This document shows, piece after piece, positions 15,861 through 24,890 of a stretch of 64,000 nucleotides of DNA. Source of the DNA: CAWCGU01 sp963795195 (GTDB taxonomy: Bacteria > Actinomycetota > Thermoleophilia > Solirubrobacterales > 70-9); the NCBI GenBank assembly GCA_963795195.1, contig CAWCGU010000006.1, forward strand, positions 682,001 to 746,000, in the 5' to 3' direction. Under the pieces are notes generated by a model, which saw nothing but the letters and a program-made list of their open reading frames with translations, did no database searches and was not told the DNA's origin. Made by a program: the position numbers and the translations under genes. The stretch's first letter is position 1, and every line of letters starts with the position of its first letter.

Positions 15861-18051
15861 TCAGTCCTTCCGCTTCACTTCGAACTCCCGCTTGGCCGGC
15901 GTCGCGTCCACGTTGCCGGCGGCGTCGGTTGCCCGAACCCGGAAGGTGTGCTTGCCCTTCCGGGCGTTGTACTTCTTCGCCGATGAGCACTTTCTCCATT
16001 CGCCCTTGTCACGTTTGCATTCAAAGGTCGAGCCGGACTCCGAGGAACTGAACTTGAACGTCACCTTGGCCTTCTTTTCGTCGGTCTTGACGGTCTTTTT
16101 CGGATGCTTGGTGATCTCGGTCTTCGGCGGCTTGGTGTCGGTCGCCACGGGAGCGGGCCCGGGCGTCGTGGGATCGGCGGGCGGTGTCGTGTCGGCAGGC
16201 GGGTGCGGTGCCCGGATCGGCCGGTGGCGGCGGATCGGCGACTGCATCGACGGTGAACGCCTCCGCGGCGGGGGTCGGATCGGCGGTACCGAAGGTGTCC
16301 CTGGCCTGAACCGCGAAGCTGTGTGCCGCGTCGCCCAAGGGCGTGGTGGTAAACGGAGAGACGCAGGCTGTGAAGGGCCCGCCGTCGAGGCTGCACTCGA
16401 AGCCGGCAAGCGTCGGCGCCAGCTCGGGCGAGGAGAAGCTGAATGTCGGCGTGTCGTCCGTGGTCGTCCCGAGAGGCGGCGAGTCGATCTGGGTCTCGGG
16501 CGGCTGTTCGCGGTTCAGATGGATGATCGAGGCGTCCGGAAACGCTGCGCCGTAAATCGTCTTGCCGTCCGGGCTGAGGGCGAGGGCGTCGATCTGGTCC
16601 AGGCCCGAATCATGGCCATCGGCCGTGTCGGTCCCGCTCGACTCGCAGGCACCGGCGGAGGCCGTCTCACCGGTCACGCAGCCGCGGAATGCGAGCGCGC
16701 CGCGTGGAGTCGCGATCGAACCCGGCAACCGAGTCGTCAGCCTCGACCGGCCAAGTAGAGGGAGCGTCCGTCGGGCGAGACAACCGGAGCGAACGGGTTG
16801 CCGACCCCGCTGTCGGCTCCGAAGCCCGTGGCCCCCGGGATCTGGCTGCAGACCGATCCGGCGCTCAGGTCGCCGCTGATGCAGTCGACGAACGAGATCG
16901 CTCCGTTCGCCGCGTCACGCTCGAAGCGCGTGACGCCGTGGTCGCTCGACATCGTGGCGTAGACGTTCGCGCCGTCGGGACTGACGACCACCCCTGTGAC
17001 TCCGCCGAGTCCGGAGGAGTTGGCGGTCAAAGACGCGTCCGGCGTCTCGTCACAGGCGTTCGTTCCAGCCGAGCCGGCGCCGTCGCTGTCACCGGTTATG
17101 CAGTTGCGGTAGACCAGCGCGCCGCTTGCGGGGTTGCGTGAAAAGCGGGTGATCGCGTGATCGAAGAACGACGTCAGATAGAGGGAGCGCCCATCGGGGC
17201 TGACGGCCACCGTGCTGACTCGTTCGAGTCCGGTGTTGACACCGTCGGCGGCCGGAACGCCGACGCTCGCACAGGCACCGCTGCCGCCGCCGCCGACCGG
17301 GCCGCTGGCAACTTCGGTCGTGCGGCAGTTGACGTAGCTGATCGCTCCCGTGGCCGCGACCCGGTCGAAGCGGGTCATGGCGTCGTCGCCTGCGGAGACG
17401 ACGTAGAGCGAGTTCGGCAGGACCGCGATCGCCTGCGGGTCGTCCATGCCCGTGTTGGCACCGCCGGCCACGGGCGCGCCCACGCCGGTGCAGGGCGTGG
17501 TCGTCCCGGTCGTGACGCAACTCAGCCAGCCGAGCGTTCCCGTCACCGGATCGCGGCTGAACGTCGTCACCGCATCGTCGCTGGGCGACACGACGTACAG
17601 GAACTCCCCGTCGCCGCTGAGCACAGGGGACCTCGGTTCGTTGAGGCCGGTGTCCTGCCCACCTGCGGTCGAGATCACCGGAATCGTCGTACAGGCGACG
17701 ACGTTGGAGTTGGCGCTGAGACAACCGAGGTAGGTCAGCACGCCCGTCGCCTGGTCCCTGTCGAACAGCGCCACCGAATCATCGCCCGCGGCCGTCGCAT
17801 AGACGTGCTCGCCGTCGGGACTTACGGCGACGCCGACTCGCATTGCCGAGGCCCGAACCGATCCCGTGGAATTCCGTGGTGCCGTTCGAGGTGCAGGCAG
17901 TTGTTGCCACGGTGGCCGTGTCGCCGCTGAAGCACTGCTGGAAGTCGAGGTCTCCGAGCGTCGCCTGCGCGGCGGCCGGGACGCTGATCATCGCGCTCAC
18001 CGTCGCCAGGGCCGCGGCGACCCGGACCATTCGGCTGGACACGGGGTTCAT
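15861..18051 (-). pseudogene. Secreted beta-propeller / Ig-like protein gene broken by at least four frameshifts
   Basis: One gene is recognisable across three frames. It starts at ATG 18051 (GGGAGGA ribosome site) with a signal peptide and GDLDFQQCFSGDTATVATTAC. Near 17845 the reading shifts into a long frame (17843-16737) of propeller blades with repeated SPDGxxLY and a two-Cys pattern. Near 16745 and 16700 two more shifts interrupt a blade whose pieces (EADDSVAGFDRDS then GALAFRGCVTGE) match the earlier blades. Near 16205 a further shift leads into a Cys-paired Ig-like module and a basic C-terminus (TFECKRDKGEWRKCSS, EFEVKRKD) ending at 15861. Either a decaying gene or indel errors in repetitive GC-rich sequence; if repaired, a secreted surface protein of about 730 residues. 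Confidence 0.7.
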
Positions 18052-18097
18052 TCCAAGATTCCTCCCAGGGACCCGACTCTAGCGCCGGAGGCCCCCA

Positions 18098-18388
18098 CTA
18101 GTGCTGCTCGAGCGGGGCCAGTGTCAGCCCTGCGTCGAAGAGCTGTTCCCAGTAGAGCTCGGCGGGCTCCTTCTGGCCGGTCCAGACGATCGCCTGACCC
18201 GAGTTGTGGATCCGGTCGGCGAGCCCGTAGCCGGCATCGAGGCTGACTCCCGGAACCACCCGCGCCAGCGTCTTTGCCACGTGGTCGAAGGTGTTGTGAT
18301 CGTCGTTGAGGACGATCACCTGCCAATTTCCTCCCAGCCCAGAGCCGGGACCGGCCACGCGAGGACGCTCGATCGTCTCGGTCGCCAT
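18098..18388 (-). CDS. clpS: ATP-dependent Clp protease adaptor ClpS
   Basis: A 96-residue protein matching ClpS in size and core: after a flexible N-terminus comes WQVIVLNDDHNTFDHVAKTLARVVPG (the NDDxNTF signature), then GYGLADRIHNSGQAIVWTG and a C-terminal helix EPAELYWEQLFDAGLTLAPLE. ClpS binds the N-domain of ClpA/ClpC and delivers N-degron substrates to ClpP. The family normally ends at the last strand as here. The gene lies alone between two secreted-protein genes, with no clpA or clpC in the window. Confidence 0.88.
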   Translation of the reverse strand: MATETIERPRVAGPGSGLGGNWQVIVLNDDHNTFDHVAKTLARVVPGVSLDAGYGLADRIHNSGQAIVWTGQKEPAELYWEQLFDAGLTLAPLEQH

Positions 18389-18404
18389 CGCCGAGGTCTG
18401 GCCC

Positions 18405-19097
18405 CTATGGGGTCGGGACTTGGACCTGCAGGTCGTCGAACCATGCGCTCACCGATTCGCCGGTCTTGCCCTCCACGCCCAAGGTCAGCGTGATCCTGCG
18501 CCCCTCGAGATCCGCCGCGTTGTCATCGGTGATCGCCTCGAAGCGGGCCTTGTTGACCTTCGCCTTGATGACATCGCTGTTGACCTCCAACCGCAGAGTG
18601 TTGCGCTCGCCCGCCTTGCCGATCGCCTTGTCTCTTGCCTCGACCGGGAACGCGTTGCCGTTCGGCTCGCGCACCAGCTCGGCCCGCCGCAGCGCCGGGT
18701 AGACCTTGAACTCGTAACGACCGCCGGCGCCGTCGCGGATTGAGATCGAGACGTAGCTGCGCTTGGCGATCGAATTGGGGATGTTCTTGGCGAGCTTGGT
18801 GGTCACCTGAACAGCCTGGTTCGGCTGCACCGAGTCCCCCTGGACCGGAACCCTGAGGCGGCAACGCGTCGGCCCGGCGTTGGCGACGGCGAAGAGGCGC
18901 TTGTTCTCCCGGTCCCACTGCTTCTTGCAGCCCTTGCCGCTGATCCTCAGCTGGTCGGCTTCGGTCTTGTTTGAGAAGTCGTTGGCGTAGACCTTGATCA
19001 GCGCGGACGCCACCGATGCTCCGGCGACCATCGCCACGGTCATGCCGGCCGCGGCCAGCAATGTGAGAAGTGCGCGTTTTGTTCGATTTAGATGCAT
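18405..19097 (-). CDS. Secreted protein, possible laminin-G/concanavalin-like fold
   Basis: A 230-residue protein from the ATG at 19097 (MHLNRTKRALLTLL), with a signal peptide (about residues 7-32). The mature part, beginning KVYANDFSN, is beta-rich and ends AWFDDLQVQV, resembling the ConA-like lectin/glucanase layout seen in DUF1080-type domains (inference). Two Cys (GKGCKKQW and TRCRLRV) could pair. Longer readings of the frame upstream look non-coding. Function unknown; probably an extracellular carbohydrate- or wall-associated protein, and its neighbour at 19226 is a GH9 enzyme. Confidence 0.68.
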   Translation of the reverse strand: MHLNRTKRALLTLLAAAGMTVAMVAGASVASALIKVYANDFSNKTEADQLRISGKGCKKQWDRENKRLFAVANAGPTRCRLRVPVQGDSVQPNQAVQVTTKLAKNIPNSIAKRSYVSISIRDGAGGRYEFKVYPALRRAELVREPNGNAFPVEARDKAIGKAGERNTLRLEVNSDVIKAKVNKARFEAITDDNAADLEGRRITLTLGVEGKTGESVSAWFDDLQVQVPTP

Positions 19098-19225
19098 CTC
19101 GGTTGGAGAGCCTAGCCCTACTCGCGGACCGTCCTTGCAAGCGCGGAACCGCTCTGCATCTAACACGCCAGGACTCGGATAGAAGCGGTTGCGGCTCGCG
19201 TGCGGCGTAGCTACGCTGGGATGGG

Positions 19226-20986
19226 ATGGGAGCTGGAGCGTGGCAGGCGCGCTATAGGCGATTCGGAGGCGTGCGCGCCGTCGTCGGCGTGGCGCTCGCG
19301 TTCGCGCTCTCACACCCATCGGCTGTGGCGGGCTCGCCCCCACCCCACGATGCGATCCGCGTGCCCGGACCGAGCGCCCCTAATGACCCCCGGATCGCGA
19401 TTGTGGGCTCTGCCAAGAGACTCGTGGGAGAGCCCTACAAAGTCCTGGACCCCTCCGGCGTGGTTCTCGGTCGAGGCAAGCTGCGGCGCGTCAGGGGCTC
19501 CGCGTCACCCTGGCGCTTCGGCGCTCGCGCCGACGTCTCGAGTCCCCGCGAACCCGGCAGTTACCGCATCCGGGTGGGTCGAATGACCTCTTCGCCCTGG
19601 ACCGTGGAGCCGAACGCGTCGCGCAACCTGGTCCGGCGGACTGCGTCGGTGTTCGGGGTCAATGCCGACGGCAACGAGTTCAACCCGGTCTTCTTCCCGT
19701 CGCACCTCAATGACGCCGCGGCCCCGATCGTCGGCGGGCCCGGCAACGGCGGCACGATCGATGTCTCGGGTGGCTGGCGGGACGCGGGTGACGCGATCAA
19801 GTTCACGGTGACGACGGCGATCTCGTCGGTGATGCTCGACTATGCCGCCCGCTTCGACGACGCAAATGCCGAGCTGCTCGGGCTGCTTTCCGAGATCGGA
19901 GTTCGCTGGCTGGAGAAGGCGCATCCGCCGGGCTCACCCGTCTTCATCGCACAGGTGAGCGGCGAAAGCGACCATCGCGGCGGCTTCCGCGACTTCTCGG
20001 GGGACGACGTCAATCCCAACCCGGCGTTCTCCCGGCGTTCCGCCTACGGCCAGGCCGGCAGCGGCAGCCTCGGGGCCGGCGCGGCAGGGCTCGCGTCTGC
20101 CGCGATTCGGGTCGGGGTGGAAACTGAGCGCGGCCAGGCGCTGATTGCCCTGGCCAAGGAGTGGTACGACCGCGGCGTTGCAGTCTCGGCGGCGGGCCCA
20201 CCCCTCGAGGGCTTCGCCCAGCCCGGTGGCGCGTCATTCAGCGACTGGCAGGGATTCATGGCCCTAGCCGCAACCAAGCTCTTCCGCGCCGGCGCAGGCA
20301 ACGCAATCGGAGACCCCTACCTGACCGACGCGGCCAAGTACCTGCTCGAAGTCTCGCCGGGCGACGGCTTCTCCCCCTACTTCTCGGTGGGCGGCCTCGC
20401 CGCCGCCGATCTCGCGGGCGGCATGGGCTCGCCCGCGATCACCCGCAACGACGTTCTCGCCGTCGCCCAGAGCAAGCTGGGCGAAGCCGTCGCGGGCGCC
20501 CGCTTCAGGGACGGGATCGACGCCTTCGGCTCGCTCGGGGGCTTCTATTTCGGCTGGATCTCCGACCACGCCGGCAGCGCGACGCTCCTGGCGGCCGCTG
20601 ACCGGGCGGGCGTGGCGCCGGACGGGCTGGAAGCGGCGACGCTGGCGCGCGACTACATCCTCGGACTGAACCCATGGGGCGCGAGCTTCCTGGTCGGCTC
20701 CGCGGATCGAGACGCCCACAACCCACACCACTCGCTCTTTCTGAGGGGTAATCCCTCGAATCTCGGCAGCGGCTTGGTGGTCGGTGGCCCGGCAATCTCC
20801 TCACAGTTCCCAGACTTCGGGATCAGGCCCGCAAAGAACAACCCCTATCGGCGCTTCAACCCCACCTACAAACGCTTCTACGGCGAGCAGATCGTCTACG
20901 AGGACCGCAGGGGGAACTTCATCACCAGCGAGGTCGGCCTCGCCTACTCGGCGGCGGCACTGCTGCTGTTCGCGAGCCTGGACTGA
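19226..20986 (+). CDS. Secreted glycoside hydrolase family 9 (cellulase-like)
   Basis: A 586-residue enzyme with signal peptide (about 17-36), an N-terminal Ig-like CelD-type domain (about 40-130) and an (alpha/alpha)6 catalytic domain. The GH9 signature DVSGGWRDAGDAIKFT supplies the catalytic base Asp pair (Asp186, Asp189); YILGLNPWGASFLVG and NPHH follow, and the C-terminal DRRGNFITSEVGLAYSAA provides the general acid Glu569. GH9 enzymes are inverting beta-1,4-glucanases acting outside the cell. No carbohydrate-binding module or dockerin. A TACGCT box lies 8 nt before the ATG with no ribosome site. Confidence 0.93.
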   Translation: MGAGAWQARYRRFGGVRAVVGVALAFALSHPSAVAGSPPPHDAIRVPGPSAPNDPRIAIVGSAKRLVGEPYKVLDPSGVVLGRGKLRRVRGSASPWRFGARADVSSPREPGSYRIRVGRMTSSPWTVEPNASRNLVRRTASVFGVNADGNEFNPVFFPSHLNDAAAPIVGGPGNGGTIDVSGGWRDAGDAIKFTVTTAISSVMLDYAARFDDANAELLGLLSEIGVRWLEKAHPPGSPVFIAQVSGESDHRGGFRDFSGDDVNPNPAFSRRSAYGQAGSGSLGAGAAGLASAAIRVGVETERGQALIALAKEWYDRGVAVSAAGPPLEGFAQPGGASFSDWQGFMALAATKLFRAGAGNAIGDPYLTDAAKYLLEVSPGDGFSPYFSVGGLAAADLAGGMGSPAITRNDVLAVAQSKLGEAVAGARFRDGIDAFGSLGGFYFGWISDHAGSATLLAAADRAGVAPDGLEAATLARDYILGLNPWGASFLVGSADRDAHNPHHSLFLRGNPSNLGSGLVVGGPAISSQFPDFGIRPAKNNPYRRFNPTYKRFYGEQIVYEDRRGNFITSEVGLAYSAAALLLFASLD

Positions 20987-21162
20987 CGGGTGGGGCTCGC
21001 GGGCGTGGTCGCTGCGCCCGGGCGGTGGGTTGGTTGACGGCCTGTTGTTCGGCAGGCCTTGTTGCTGGTCCCAAGGGCCGCAGTTGCTTGCGGTTCGTCT
21101 TACCGGCGGGCACCGAAGGGGGCCAATCGGGGGTTGGGCTGTCGCCGGATCGTGCACGCCGT

Positions 21163-21217
21163 CGCGTTCAACTGCATTCCAGTTCCGGATGCTGGAACTG
21201 GATCGCGTTTGAACGCG
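21163..21217. repeat. Two-tier hairpin (9-bp outer, 8-bp inner stem)
   Basis: CGCGTTCAA (21163-21171) pairs with TTGAACGCG (21209-21217), and inside it CCAGTTCC (21179-21186) pairs with GGAACTGG (21194-21201) around a 7-nt loop. The two stems are separated by symmetric 7-nt unpaired stretches. Both stems are perfect, which is unlikely by chance. Confidence 0.6.
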
Positions 21218-21233
21218 AAATCAGGCCGAAATC

Positions 21234-21282
21234 GGGGTCCCACGTGTTCCGTCGTGCATGACGACGCATCTCGTGGGACCCC
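21234..21282. repeat. Second nested hairpin (11-bp outer, 5-bp inner stem)
   Basis: GGGGTCCCACG (21234-21244) pairs perfectly with CGTGGGACCCC (21272-21282); inside, GTCGT/ACGAC forms a 5-bp stem with a 5-nt loop. It lies 16 bp after the previous hairpin. Confidence 0.6.
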
Positions 21283-21435
21283 ACGATTTTCGAGCCCCGC
21301 CGGCGCCTTGGGACCCGGGCCAGGGCCTGATCCCCCCACCCTCGATGCTGCCGTTCAAAACGCCTCGCAGTCAACGAGCGCACCGAGGCGCCAGCCACGA
21401 AGCCCCACCCCTGCCCCGGCGCTGGGCAGCGAGTC

Positions 21436-22257
21436 TCAGCCCTGCCTGCTCCAGTAGCGCTCCAGCCCCAGCCAGACATGCTCGGGCGGCGAGGCCTTGA
21501 TGTATCGCTCCGCGGTCTCAGCGTCCGTCGCGTCCCGTGCGGCGGCCTCGAGGCCTGCCATGAACGAGTCGCGCTCGCCACCCCGGGCCGTTTCGGCCTG
21601 CCTGCGCAGCGCCTCGCGCGTGGCATCGATTTGCTCCTGAGCCTCATCGACCGCGCCGAAATGCGTCAGCCGCAGCGAGTTCGGGCGCCAGTCGCGGAGC
21701 ACATCCAGCGACGCCTCCCAGGCCGCCAGGTCGATGTCGGGCGGAGGTGTCGGGGCGACCGTGAACTCCGCGGGGTGGATCCTGACGCCGGCGACGTCGC
21801 CGACGAAAGCGTCGCCCGTGGCCTCGTGCAGATACGAGACGTGGTGGCCTGCGTGCCCCGGCGTGTAGGCCGTCTTGAAGCCTTCGATTCGTTCGTCGCC
21901 ACGGAGCGCGGTGAGGTTCTCCTCGGGAACTGGCAGTGTCCGCCCGTAGATGCCCTCGAGGTCGTCGTAAAGACGCGCAACGCTGCGCAGCAGACGCGAC
22001 GGGTCCAGCATGTGCGGGGCTCCGACCTCGTGCACGTAGACCCGGAGGTCCGGGAAGCGCTTGACCAGCGCCCCCGCGGCGCCGGCATGATCGAGATGGA
22101 TGTGGGTCAACAGCAGCGCTCGCGGCTCCACGTCGAGGCCCTCGAGTAGCGCCTCGAGCCCCGATTCCGGGCCCGGGTCGACGATCACGTCGTCGACCAC
22201 CCAGGCGCCGATGATGCGGTCGAGGCCGAGGTAGCGAATGTCGATCAGCTGCGGCAT
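21436..22257 (-). CDS. MBL-fold metallo-hydrolase (glyoxalase II-like)
   Basis: A 273-residue metallo-beta-lactamase-fold protein. THIHLDHAG supplies the HxHxDH di-metal motif, YTPGHAGHH the next His, and FVGDVAG the bridging Asp, as in RNase Z/glyoxalase II-type hydrolases. The C-terminal ~100 residues are helical. The substrate cannot be read from sequence; small thioesters or lactones are common for the group. The ATG at 22257 (MPQLIDIRYLG) is preferred because the longer frame would overlap the divergent ecm start. Confidence 0.87.
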   Translation of the reverse strand: MPQLIDIRYLGLDRIIGAWVVDDVIVDPGPESGLEALLEGLDVEPRALLLTHIHLDHAGAAGALVKRFPDLRVYVHEVGAPHMLDPSRLLRSVARLYDDLEGIYGRTLPVPEENLTALRGDERIEGFKTAYTPGHAGHHVSYLHEATGDAFVGDVAGVRIHPAEFTVAPTPPPDIDLAAWEASLDVLRDWRPNSLRLTHFGAVDEAQEQIDATREALRRQAETARGGERDSFMAGLEAAARDATDAETAERYIKASPPEHVWLGLERYWSRQG

Positions 22258-22294
22258 CAAGGCCAAGTTATCGGGAGGGGCGCGGATTAGGTCG

Positions 22295-22300
22295 TAAAAT
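22295..22300 (+). promoter_or_regulatory. Putative -10 box of a leaderless ecm transcript
   Basis: TAAAAT with 6 nt to the ecm ATG and no ribosome site between. Confidence 0.55.
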
Positions 22301-22306
22301 CCAGCC

Positions 22307-24307
22307 ATGAGCGACCACCGCCTCCCCGAGCCGGACCGCCCCTGGGTGATGCGTACCTACGCGGGCCACTCCGACGCCCGGCGCTCGAATGAGCTCTACC
22401 GGAAGAACCTCGAAAAGGGCCAGACGGGTCTTTCGATCGCGTTTGACCTTCCCACCCAGACCGGCTACGACCCCGACCATGTGCTCGCGCGCGGCGAGGT
22501 CGGCAAGGTCGGCGTCTCAGTCGTGCACCGCGGCGACATGGAGACCCTGCTCGAGGAGATCCCGCTGGACGCGATGAACACCTCGATGACGATCAACGCA
22601 ACCGCCGCCTGGCTGCTCGCCCTTTACGTGGCGGTCGGCGACGAGCGCGGCGTCGAGCGTTCGGCCCTCTCTGGAACGACGCAGAACGACATCATCAAGG
22701 AGTACCTCTCGCGCGGCACCTACGCCTTCCCGCCGGCGCCCTCGATGCGGTTGATCGCCGACATGGTCGCCTTCACCGTCAACGAGATTCCCAAGTGGAA
22801 CCCGATCAACGTCTGCTCCTACCACCTTCAGGAGGCGGGGGCGACGCCCGTCCAGGAGATCGCCTACGCGCTCTCGACCGCGATCGCCGTTCTCGATGAG
22901 GTCAAGGCTCGCGGCCAGGTCGCCGACGAGGACTTCCCCAAAGTCTTCGGGCGGATCTCCTACTTCGTCAACGCCGGAGTGCGCTTCATCGAGGAGCACG
23001 CGAAGCTGCGGGCCATGGGTGTGCTCTGGGAGCGAATCGGGCGCGAGCGCTACGGCGTCAGCGACGAGAAGTTCCTGCGCCTGCGCTACGGAGTGCAGGT
23101 GAACTCGCTGGGGTTGACCGAATCCCAACCAGAGAACAACGTGCCGCGCATCGTCCTCGAGGCGCTCGCCGTCACCCTCGGGCGCGGCGCCCGCGCTCGT
23201 GCGATCCAGCTGCCGGCCTGGAATGAGGCACTCGGCCTGCCGAGGCCCTGGGACCAGCAGTGGAGCCTGCGTATTCAGCAGATCCTCGCCTTGGAGACTG
23301 ACCTGCTCGACTACCCAGACATCTTCGAGGGATCGAAGGTGATGGACGGGCTGGTCGCCGAGCTGATCGAGGGCGCCGAAGCCGAGATGAAGGTCGTCGC
23401 CGACCTCGGCGGTTCGAGCTCAGAGGCCGGGGTCGACTACATGAAGGCCCGGCTGGTCGAGTCCCACCGCGAGCGCGTGCGGCGCATCGAGGCCGGAGAA
23501 CTGAAGGTGATCGGCCAGAACTGCTTCACCGAGTCCGAAGACTCGCCGCTGACCACGGGCGAGGACGGCGGCATCCTGACTCCGGACCCAGAGGTCGAGC
23601 GCGAACGCATAGAAGCGCTGGCGGCGTGGAAGGCTGTTCGCGACGACGACGCGGTCGCCGCGGCGCTGACGCGGCTGAGTGAAGTCGCCGCCGACGATTC
23701 ACAGAACCTCGTTCCGGCGACCATCGAGGCGGCCAAGGTGGGCGCCACGACCGGCGAGTGGTCGCAAGCGCTGCGTCAGGTGTTCGGTCCCTACCGCGGC
23801 CCAACGGGCGTCGGCGGCACGCCGGCCGGGGGCAACGATGAGCTGCTCAAGGCGACGCAGGCCAGGGTCGCGGAATTGACAGAGAGGATCGGCAAACGCC
23901 CGAAGATCCTCGTCGGCAAACCCGGGCTCGACGGACACTCGAACGGCGCCGAGCAGATCGCCGTGCGCGCCCGTGACGCCGGCATGGAGGTCGTCTACCA
24001 GGGGATCCGGCTGACGCCTGAGGAGATCGCGGAGTCTGCGATCCAAGAGGACGTCGACGTCGTCGGGCTCTCGATCCTGTCCGGCTCACACATGCAACTG
24101 ATCCCGGAAGTCGTGCGGCTCCTGCGGGACCAGGGCAGCGACGTACCCGTCGTCGTCGGCGGGATCATCCCGCCCGCGCACGAAGCGAAGCTGCTGGCGG
24201 ATGGCGTCGCGCGCGTCTACACACCCAAGGACTTCGACCTCAACCGCATCATGGGCGAGATCATCGACCTGGTCGCCGAAAGCGCGGCGACCCCTTCACC
24301 CGCGTAG
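22307..24307 (+). CDS. ecm: Ethylmalonyl-CoA mutase (B12-dependent)
   Basis: A 666-residue single-chain acyl-CoA mutase: an N-terminal TIM barrel (about 1-500; TGLSIAFDLPTQTGYDPDH, NTSMTINATAAWLL, YGVQVNSLGLTESQPENN) and a C-terminal cobalamin domain (about 530-660) with the B12 motif D542-x-H544-x2-G547. The DGHSNGAEQIA form, rather than DGHDRG, is characteristic of ethylmalonyl-CoA mutase (MeaA) and not methylmalonyl-CoA mutase. The enzyme converts (2R)-ethylmalonyl-CoA to (2S)-methylsuccinyl-CoA, two steps after Ccr in the ethylmalonyl-CoA pathway. The gene is monocistronic, with a TAAAAT box 6 nt before the ATG. Confidence 0.9.
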   Translation: MSDHRLPEPDRPWVMRTYAGHSDARRSNELYRKNLEKGQTGLSIAFDLPTQTGYDPDHVLARGEVGKVGVSVVHRGDMETLLEEIPLDAMNTSMTINATAAWLLALYVAVGDERGVERSALSGTTQNDIIKEYLSRGTYAFPPAPSMRLIADMVAFTVNEIPKWNPINVCSYHLQEAGATPVQEIAYALSTAIAVLDEVKARGQVADEDFPKVFGRISYFVNAGVRFIEEHAKLRAMGVLWERIGRERYGVSDEKFLRLRYGVQVNSLGLTESQPENNVPRIVLEALAVTLGRGARARAIQLPAWNEALGLPRPWDQQWSLRIQQILALETDLLDYPDIFEGSKVMDGLVAELIEGAEAEMKVVADLGGSSSEAGVDYMKARLVESHRERVRRIEAGELKVIGQNCFTESEDSPLTTGEDGGILTPDPEVERERIEALAAWKAVRDDDAVAAALTRLSEVAADDSQNLVPATIEAAKVGATTGEWSQALRQVFGPYRGPTGVGGTPAGGNDELLKATQARVAELTERIGKRPKILVGKPGLDGHSNGAEQIAVRARDAGMEVVYQGIRLTPEEIAESAIQEDVDVVGLSILSGSHMQLIPEVVRLLRDQGSDVPVVVGGIIPPAHEAKLLADGVARVYTPKDFDLNRIMGEIIDLVAESAATPSPA

Positions 24308-24317
24308 CTCCTGCGTC

Positions 24318-24761
24318 CTATCCCGAGGCTTCGTCGATCGTGACGGTGCCGTCCATGCCGGGATGGAAAGTGCAGACGTACGAGATCTGCTCGCCGCCTT
24401 CGCCTTCCGCGGTCCACTCGAATGTGGCACCGGGCTCCATCGTCTCGGACTCGAACTGGCCATTGTCGGCAATCACGTTGTGGGCGATCGAGTCGTCGTT
24501 TGTCCAGACAACCTTGTCGCCAGGAGCGGCGTCGACATCAGCCGGATCGAACTGGTTGCCGGAGACCTCCGAAACAGCGATCTCAGTGGCGCCGGCATCG
24601 GCGCTTGCGCCACCTTCATCGGTGGTTGAGGTGTCGGAGGGCGCTGTGGTCTCGGCAGCCGTCGTCGAGGCATCTCCCTCGTCATCGTCGCCGCAACCGA
24701 CAGCCAGGGCAGACAGCCCGATTACCAGGCAGGCGCCGGAAGTAAGAAGAACTCTTCGCAT
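24318..24761 (-). CDS. Plastocyanin/amicyanin-like blue-copper lipoprotein
   Basis: A 147-residue lipoprotein with lipobox LAVGC (Cys23), a Thr/Ser/Asp/Glu-rich linker (about 24-58) and a cupredoxin domain. The type-1 copper ligands are all visible: His94 (SIAHNV), Cys130, His133 and Met136 in YVCTFHPGM. It would serve as a membrane-tethered electron carrier outside the cell, perhaps for a respiratory or copper enzyme; the multicopper oxidase at 7407 is a possible but unproven partner. The ATG at 24761 is preferred over 24767 because GAAGGG then has normal spacing. Convergent with ecm, 10 bp apart. Confidence 0.9.
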   Translation of the reverse strand: MRRVLLTSGACLVIGLSALAVGCGDDDEGDASTTAAETTAPSDTSTTDEGGASADAGATEIAVSEVSGNQFDPADVDAAPGDKVVWTNDDSIAHNVIADNGQFESETMEPGATFEWTAEGEGGEQISYVCTFHPGMDGTVTIDEASG

Positions 24762-24877
24762 CAGCATCCCTTCACTCGTTGGGGTGGTTCTCGCAACCCT
24801 ACTTGGCCGCTTGCCCAGCATCCAGCAGGCCCCCGGTAACCGCCCGGACGATGTCCGGATTTCATTTTCCGCGCCGC

Positions 24878-24883
24878 TAGCCT
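24878..24883 (+). promoter_or_regulatory. Putative -10 box, leaderless gene at 24891
   Basis: TAGCCT with 7 nt to the GTG start, no ribosome site between. Confidence 0.45.
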
Positions 24884-24890
24884 GAGAGTC

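Larger units (their letters stand above)
20987..21435. other. 450-bp gene-free gap with nested hairpins
   Basis: Between the convergent GH9 and metallo-hydrolase genes no frame shows convincing coding character. A small hairpin (GGCCTG/CAGGCC, 21039-21058) followed by TTGTTGCT may end the GH9 transcript. Further on lie two nested inverted-repeat structures at 21163-21217 and 21234-21282. No transposase remnant was recognised. Confidence 0.55.

Noticed and set aside
20987..21435. Possible small genes in the 450-bp gap
   Set aside because: The short frames overlap the hairpins, lack ribosome sites and have no consistent third-position GC bias.
22307..24307. Methylmalonyl-CoA mutase for the B12 enzyme
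   Set aside because: The single chain with DGHSNGAEQIA in the cobalamin domain and the neighbouring pathway genes fit ethylmalonyl-CoA mutase better.
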